IMG/VR virus record: IMGVR_UViG_3300027413_000455
Coordinates: 1-22,103 of that record
Strand: one strand, 5' to 3'
Source of the DNA: a virus
DNA: 22,103 bases
The translations under genes were made by a program, and so were the position numbers. A model generated the notes under the pieces. It was not told the DNA's origin. It made no database searches and saw nothing but the letters and a program-made list of their open reading frames with translations. Positions 20,201-22,103 of the stretch are shown one piece after another (position 1 is the first letter of the stretch; each line of letters begins with the position of its first letter).

Positions 20201-22103
20201 TAATGCAATAAGTAAAATGCAAATTAAATTGAGAAAAAGATTTCTAGAAATACAACGTGTAAAAGATACACAGCCAGCACAACATTACGATATGCTAAAA
20301 GTAATAAGTAAATCTTTAACAGAATTAGTACCGGCAGTAAAAGCCACAGAGAAAATGATGGCAGAAATAGATCCTTCATTGAGAGGTGTTGAACCGCACG
20401 GTACGTCACAGGACGGATTGGATTACTTTGGTATGAGATCGTCCCAAGCAGAAACAATGACAACAATTGCTAGACAATTATCAAACCCAGATGCCTCAGA
20501 TCCTTTTTCTGAAACTCCTGTAATTCAATTACAGCAACATCTACAAGCCTATTTAAACGATGTGTTTGAGAGAAATCATCTTGCTAAAGCAAAGTACGGT
20601 GCTGATGTATTTACTAAAGGTAAAATACCTGAACTAATTAAGACCAGAACAGATGCTATATCTAAATTTATAAACACAATAGACAAGCTCGGACAAGAGC
20701 TAGGATTTGATAGTACTGGTATCGATGTTGACCAAAAGAAACAACTTCCTAAAAAGCAAAAACAGTTTATGAAAAAACACGGTGACCCGTCGATTGCTAA
20801 AATAAACGCATTTAGTTTTGGTGGCGATGTAATGGTCAAAAAAGAATTTGCTAAAGAAATAAAAACAATAGGCGATAATGAACTAAAGTCTAGAGTACAG
20901 CAACCTAGTTCAATACATTCAACTAGTTACAAAGATATATTAATTATTCCATGGGCACACAGTAGTGCAATAAGAAATTCTATTGAAATATTAAATAACC
21001 CAGAAAAATATAAAGACAACTGGAGATGGCGAGTTGCTGAAGAAATGAAACGTAGATGGGAAAGCAAGTACGGAATTACTTATGACGAAATGTTTGATCA
21101 ATATGTATCTTATAACGACTCTGGTATTAAACGAATGCTTCAACAAAGAGGCATAGAGTTTACTGATGAATTAGGTGACGGTAGAGAACCTAACTTTGCT
21201 CCACTAGTTACACAAGAAGTAACAAAAGGGCCAGACGGTGAACCGTTTGATCCAAGATCAGCACAGGTTTGGAAAATGAATAATGAAAGTGTATTTAAGA
21301 AATTTGATAATTTGCCATTAGAAGAGCAAATTAATATTATTAATAAAGTTAGTAAAGACAAAATTGATAAGATTTACGAAGCATCAAAGGATATTCCTAG
21401 TGGACAACACATATGGAACGTGGCATATAAAGATGGTAGTAATAAAGAAGTAATGGCGTCAAGTCCATATGGTGTTTATCTACAATTAGCACCTGGAGTG
21501 CGTTATCCAGAGAAGCAAAAGAAAGCATTGGGAATCAAAAGTATAAAAAAAGTGAGACAGCCTAATCGAAAGCCTAAAGGCTCGTTTGGATTTAACAATA
21601 AAGGTTTCACTAAAGATCAAAGAGATCTTAAAAAAGCTAAAGATATAGAGTTTAACAAAGACCCTGATTCATATGTACATGATCGAAATAGAGTTGGCGT
21701 TGAAGAAAGTGTTCCAGACTTTAAACAAGTAGATACTATTAATAGATTAATGGCAGATCATTTTCCAGTAGGAGACCTTAAAAAACAAATGTTAGCCTAC
21801 CAAGCGATTCCTGTACCTGCAATGTTAGATCATTTTAGACAACTAAGAGCAGAAGCAGGCGATGATGCATGTGCTAGGAACATATTGCAAATGTTTGTAG
21901 GTGTATTACCTGATGAAACAAAAGCAAAAATTAAAATGACAGAATGGAGCAAACAGCACGTTACTAAACTAATTAACGAGTATACTGACTTAGGTGTTGA
22001 AAAAGATGCTATTATTAAAACTATTAGCGGACTAGATGCCAGCAATGAGCAACATGCTAATATACTAGATAGAATTTACAAATTACTTAACAGTGACCAT
22101 ATT
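17292..22103 (+). CDS. Giant protein with amidoligase-like domain and capsid-targeting-like N-terminus (3' end outside window)
   Basis: An open frame of 1,604 codons runs off the window without a stop. Residues 1-15, MKFTDVRTLESVLAE, match the late-protein N-terminal pattern and end in an L-A-E site. A Lys/Thr/Pro/Ala-rich linker follows. Residues about 200-620 carry the motif order of the amidoligase-2 group of COOH-NH2 ligases: CGFEAETVF (205-213), WRVETDSS with GAEVISP (435-456), CGLHITMS (486-493) and IEFRIGGGDD (586-595). Such enzymes use ATP to form amide or peptide bonds. A very acidic insert lies between the first and second motifs (around residues 280-370). The remaining 980 residues are helical, Lys-rich and unrecognised. 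ATG 17292 lies three bases after the upstream stop. Confidence 0.7.
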   Translation, partial: MKFTDVRTLESVLAEYGMNSGASTPTSQQKTGATAKANAKPTTTKAPAKVDKGSPTVTPGLDVKDAEPEKVEPTYTKSKAKDIEVDAEYHNDKGEVAGKVVSKVGNKPNPDKVVIQDPKGEYQLVDPDEEVQVLNASKLSKLSKSTASSFNIKNHSKKRLAKLKTNMKKLVRKFKLREQGPEPIFEINFNRKNVAQQALNSPIKCGFEAETVFTEVADRGSDDGDWLYEYNWYDIEDFIRDQEGSGSVDTIVEAYKEWIYEKAYDLEGDIMHDLVVERKEDEDELNDFVESMLDEDDIEAYKEEELEGMDDEQKEEFEDWDFIAWGRQYTEEQREDEYIEWLEEKIRDNGEALELAVESAEEDNDMDQWAANEYGSWSSCLGEHGIYLYDEGGSGEGVSEVGDMLRIWARDNSKVSDDVESGEYHSSYGTNNDFWRVETDSSIDADSGTGAEVISPVYDTPKQMMEEMKSLFDWFAKENVETNSSCGLHITMSLDSENKEEVNPVKLAVLLGDKYLLSTFGRANNSYAKSQVASLKKSAQELKSSPENTKTIKNIENILKKGINPGKFSSINFKDQTDSQTGNQLIEFRIGGGDDYHLNFDTAAKAVIRYAETLSAAYSDKLYSKDYAKALFKLINSLDEIDAKDIERVKGRFEIELPIVDVIKDYFDKAIYIDSMDSVAVAVNSLTKYRELSQPNADEQWKQALVDYEERTGKKVEVEEVEEMEPLQAQEPITRPYKQAPSKQAPLYLKKAQENFALAIGQAGFDLSSNKSRTKPNAKSIGEFRKSLADFELTYDKLGQLILKLQDRIQVAQAANDTPQKKLTTIQNGVDKLFKKSIITLPAFLSGPDSDKIVKGMWSASQSGELQDGEKNKQFFNAIASATNVDVDTIVSAWDSVNKNEFKRFNQDLVKGSYNSPGINASTSWFPVGGPVNKAGLKKLLAHLADYEEWNHPVKKGHNPTTSGDDSYTDNAISKMQIKLRKRFLEIQRVKDTQPAQHYDMLKVISKSLTELVPAVKATEKMMAEIDPSLRGVEPHGTSQDGLDYFGMRSSQAETMTTIARQLSNPDASDPFSETPVIQLQQHLQAYLNDVFERNHLAKAKYGADVFTKGKIPELIKTRTDAISKFINTIDKLGQELGFDSTGIDVDQKKQLPKKQKQFMKKHGDPSIAKINAFSFGGDVMVKKEFAKEIKTIGDNELKSRVQQPSSIHSTSYKDILIIPWAHSSAIRNSIEILNNPEKYKDNWRWRVAEEMKRRWESKYGITYDEMFDQYVSYNDSGIKRMLQQRGIEFTDELGDGREPNFAPLVTQEVTKGPDGEPFDPRSAQVWKMNNESVFKKFDNLPLEEQINIINKVSKDKIDKIYEASKDIPSGQHIWNVAYKDGSNKEVMASSPYGVYLQLAPGVRYPEKQKKALGIKSIKKVRQPNRKPKGSFGFNNKGFTKDQRDLKKAKDIEFNKDPDSYVHDRNRVGVEESVPDFKQVDTINRLMADHFPVGDLKKQMLAYQAIPVPAMLDHFRQLRAEAGDDACARNILQMFVGVLPDETKAKIKMTEWSKQHVTKLINEYTDLGVEKDAIIKTISGLDASNEQHANILDRIYKLLNSDHI

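Noticed and set aside
1-22103. tRNA genes, CRISPR arrays, insertion sequences
   Set aside because: Looked for and not seen; nearly all sequence is coding and intergenic gaps are under 130 bases.

Overview
The window is a 22.1-kb piece of an AT-rich, tightly packed genome of a T4-like myovirus. Diagnostic genes are the end of a UvsW-type helicase, a probable gp62 clamp-loader subunit, a gp61-type primase and a gp41-type DnaB helicase. Gene ends mostly overlap by 1-4 bases (ATGA, TAATG, TGATG). T4-type late promoter boxes (ATAAATA cores) are present. ThyX, MazG-like, Apt and several small conserved proteins suggest a marine T4-like phage of the cyanophage/pelagiphage kind. No photosystem gene, tRNA, CRISPR array or mobile element was seen, and the host cannot be named from this window.

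Region 1 (1-5618, + strand) is an early DNA and nucleotide metabolism block: UvsW end, two unknowns, apt, an MTA/SAH-nucleosidase-like enzyme, gp62-like protein, a C2HC-finger protein, thyX, a MazG-like protein, a small repeat protein and a short relative of the bacterial DnaE polymerase without its catalytic motif. Host-type sigma70 promoters with extended -10 boxes lie inside the coding sequences; one, at 2725-2753, matches consensus at every position.

Region 2 (5615-6871) is a small late island. A minus-strand gene and a plus-strand structural-type gene diverge from back-to-back late promoters.

Region 3 (6872-10060) is replication: primase, an SGNH-hydrolase-like gene and helicase, led by a sigma70 promoter whose start site falls on or next to the primase ATG.

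Region 4 (10063-22103) is a late block: a small conserved gene, a glycosyltransferase-like gene, three small strongly expressed-looking proteins (two in promoter-gene-terminator cassettes), a small membrane protein, and five proteins (starts 10352, 12766, 14830, 17007, 17292) sharing a short N-terminal pattern M-[K/R]-hydrophobic-x-[E/D]-[F/I/V]. In four of them an [I/L]-x-E site follows. This resembles the T4 capsid-targeting sequence and gp21 protease site. Two of the five are enzyme-like: one has a KxDG nucleotidyltransferase/ligase-type motif, and the other is a protein of more than 1,600 residues, cut by the window end, with an amidoligase-like domain. The main hypothesis is that this block encodes proteins packaged in the phage head and delivered with the DNA. 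This is inference from sequence pattern only.
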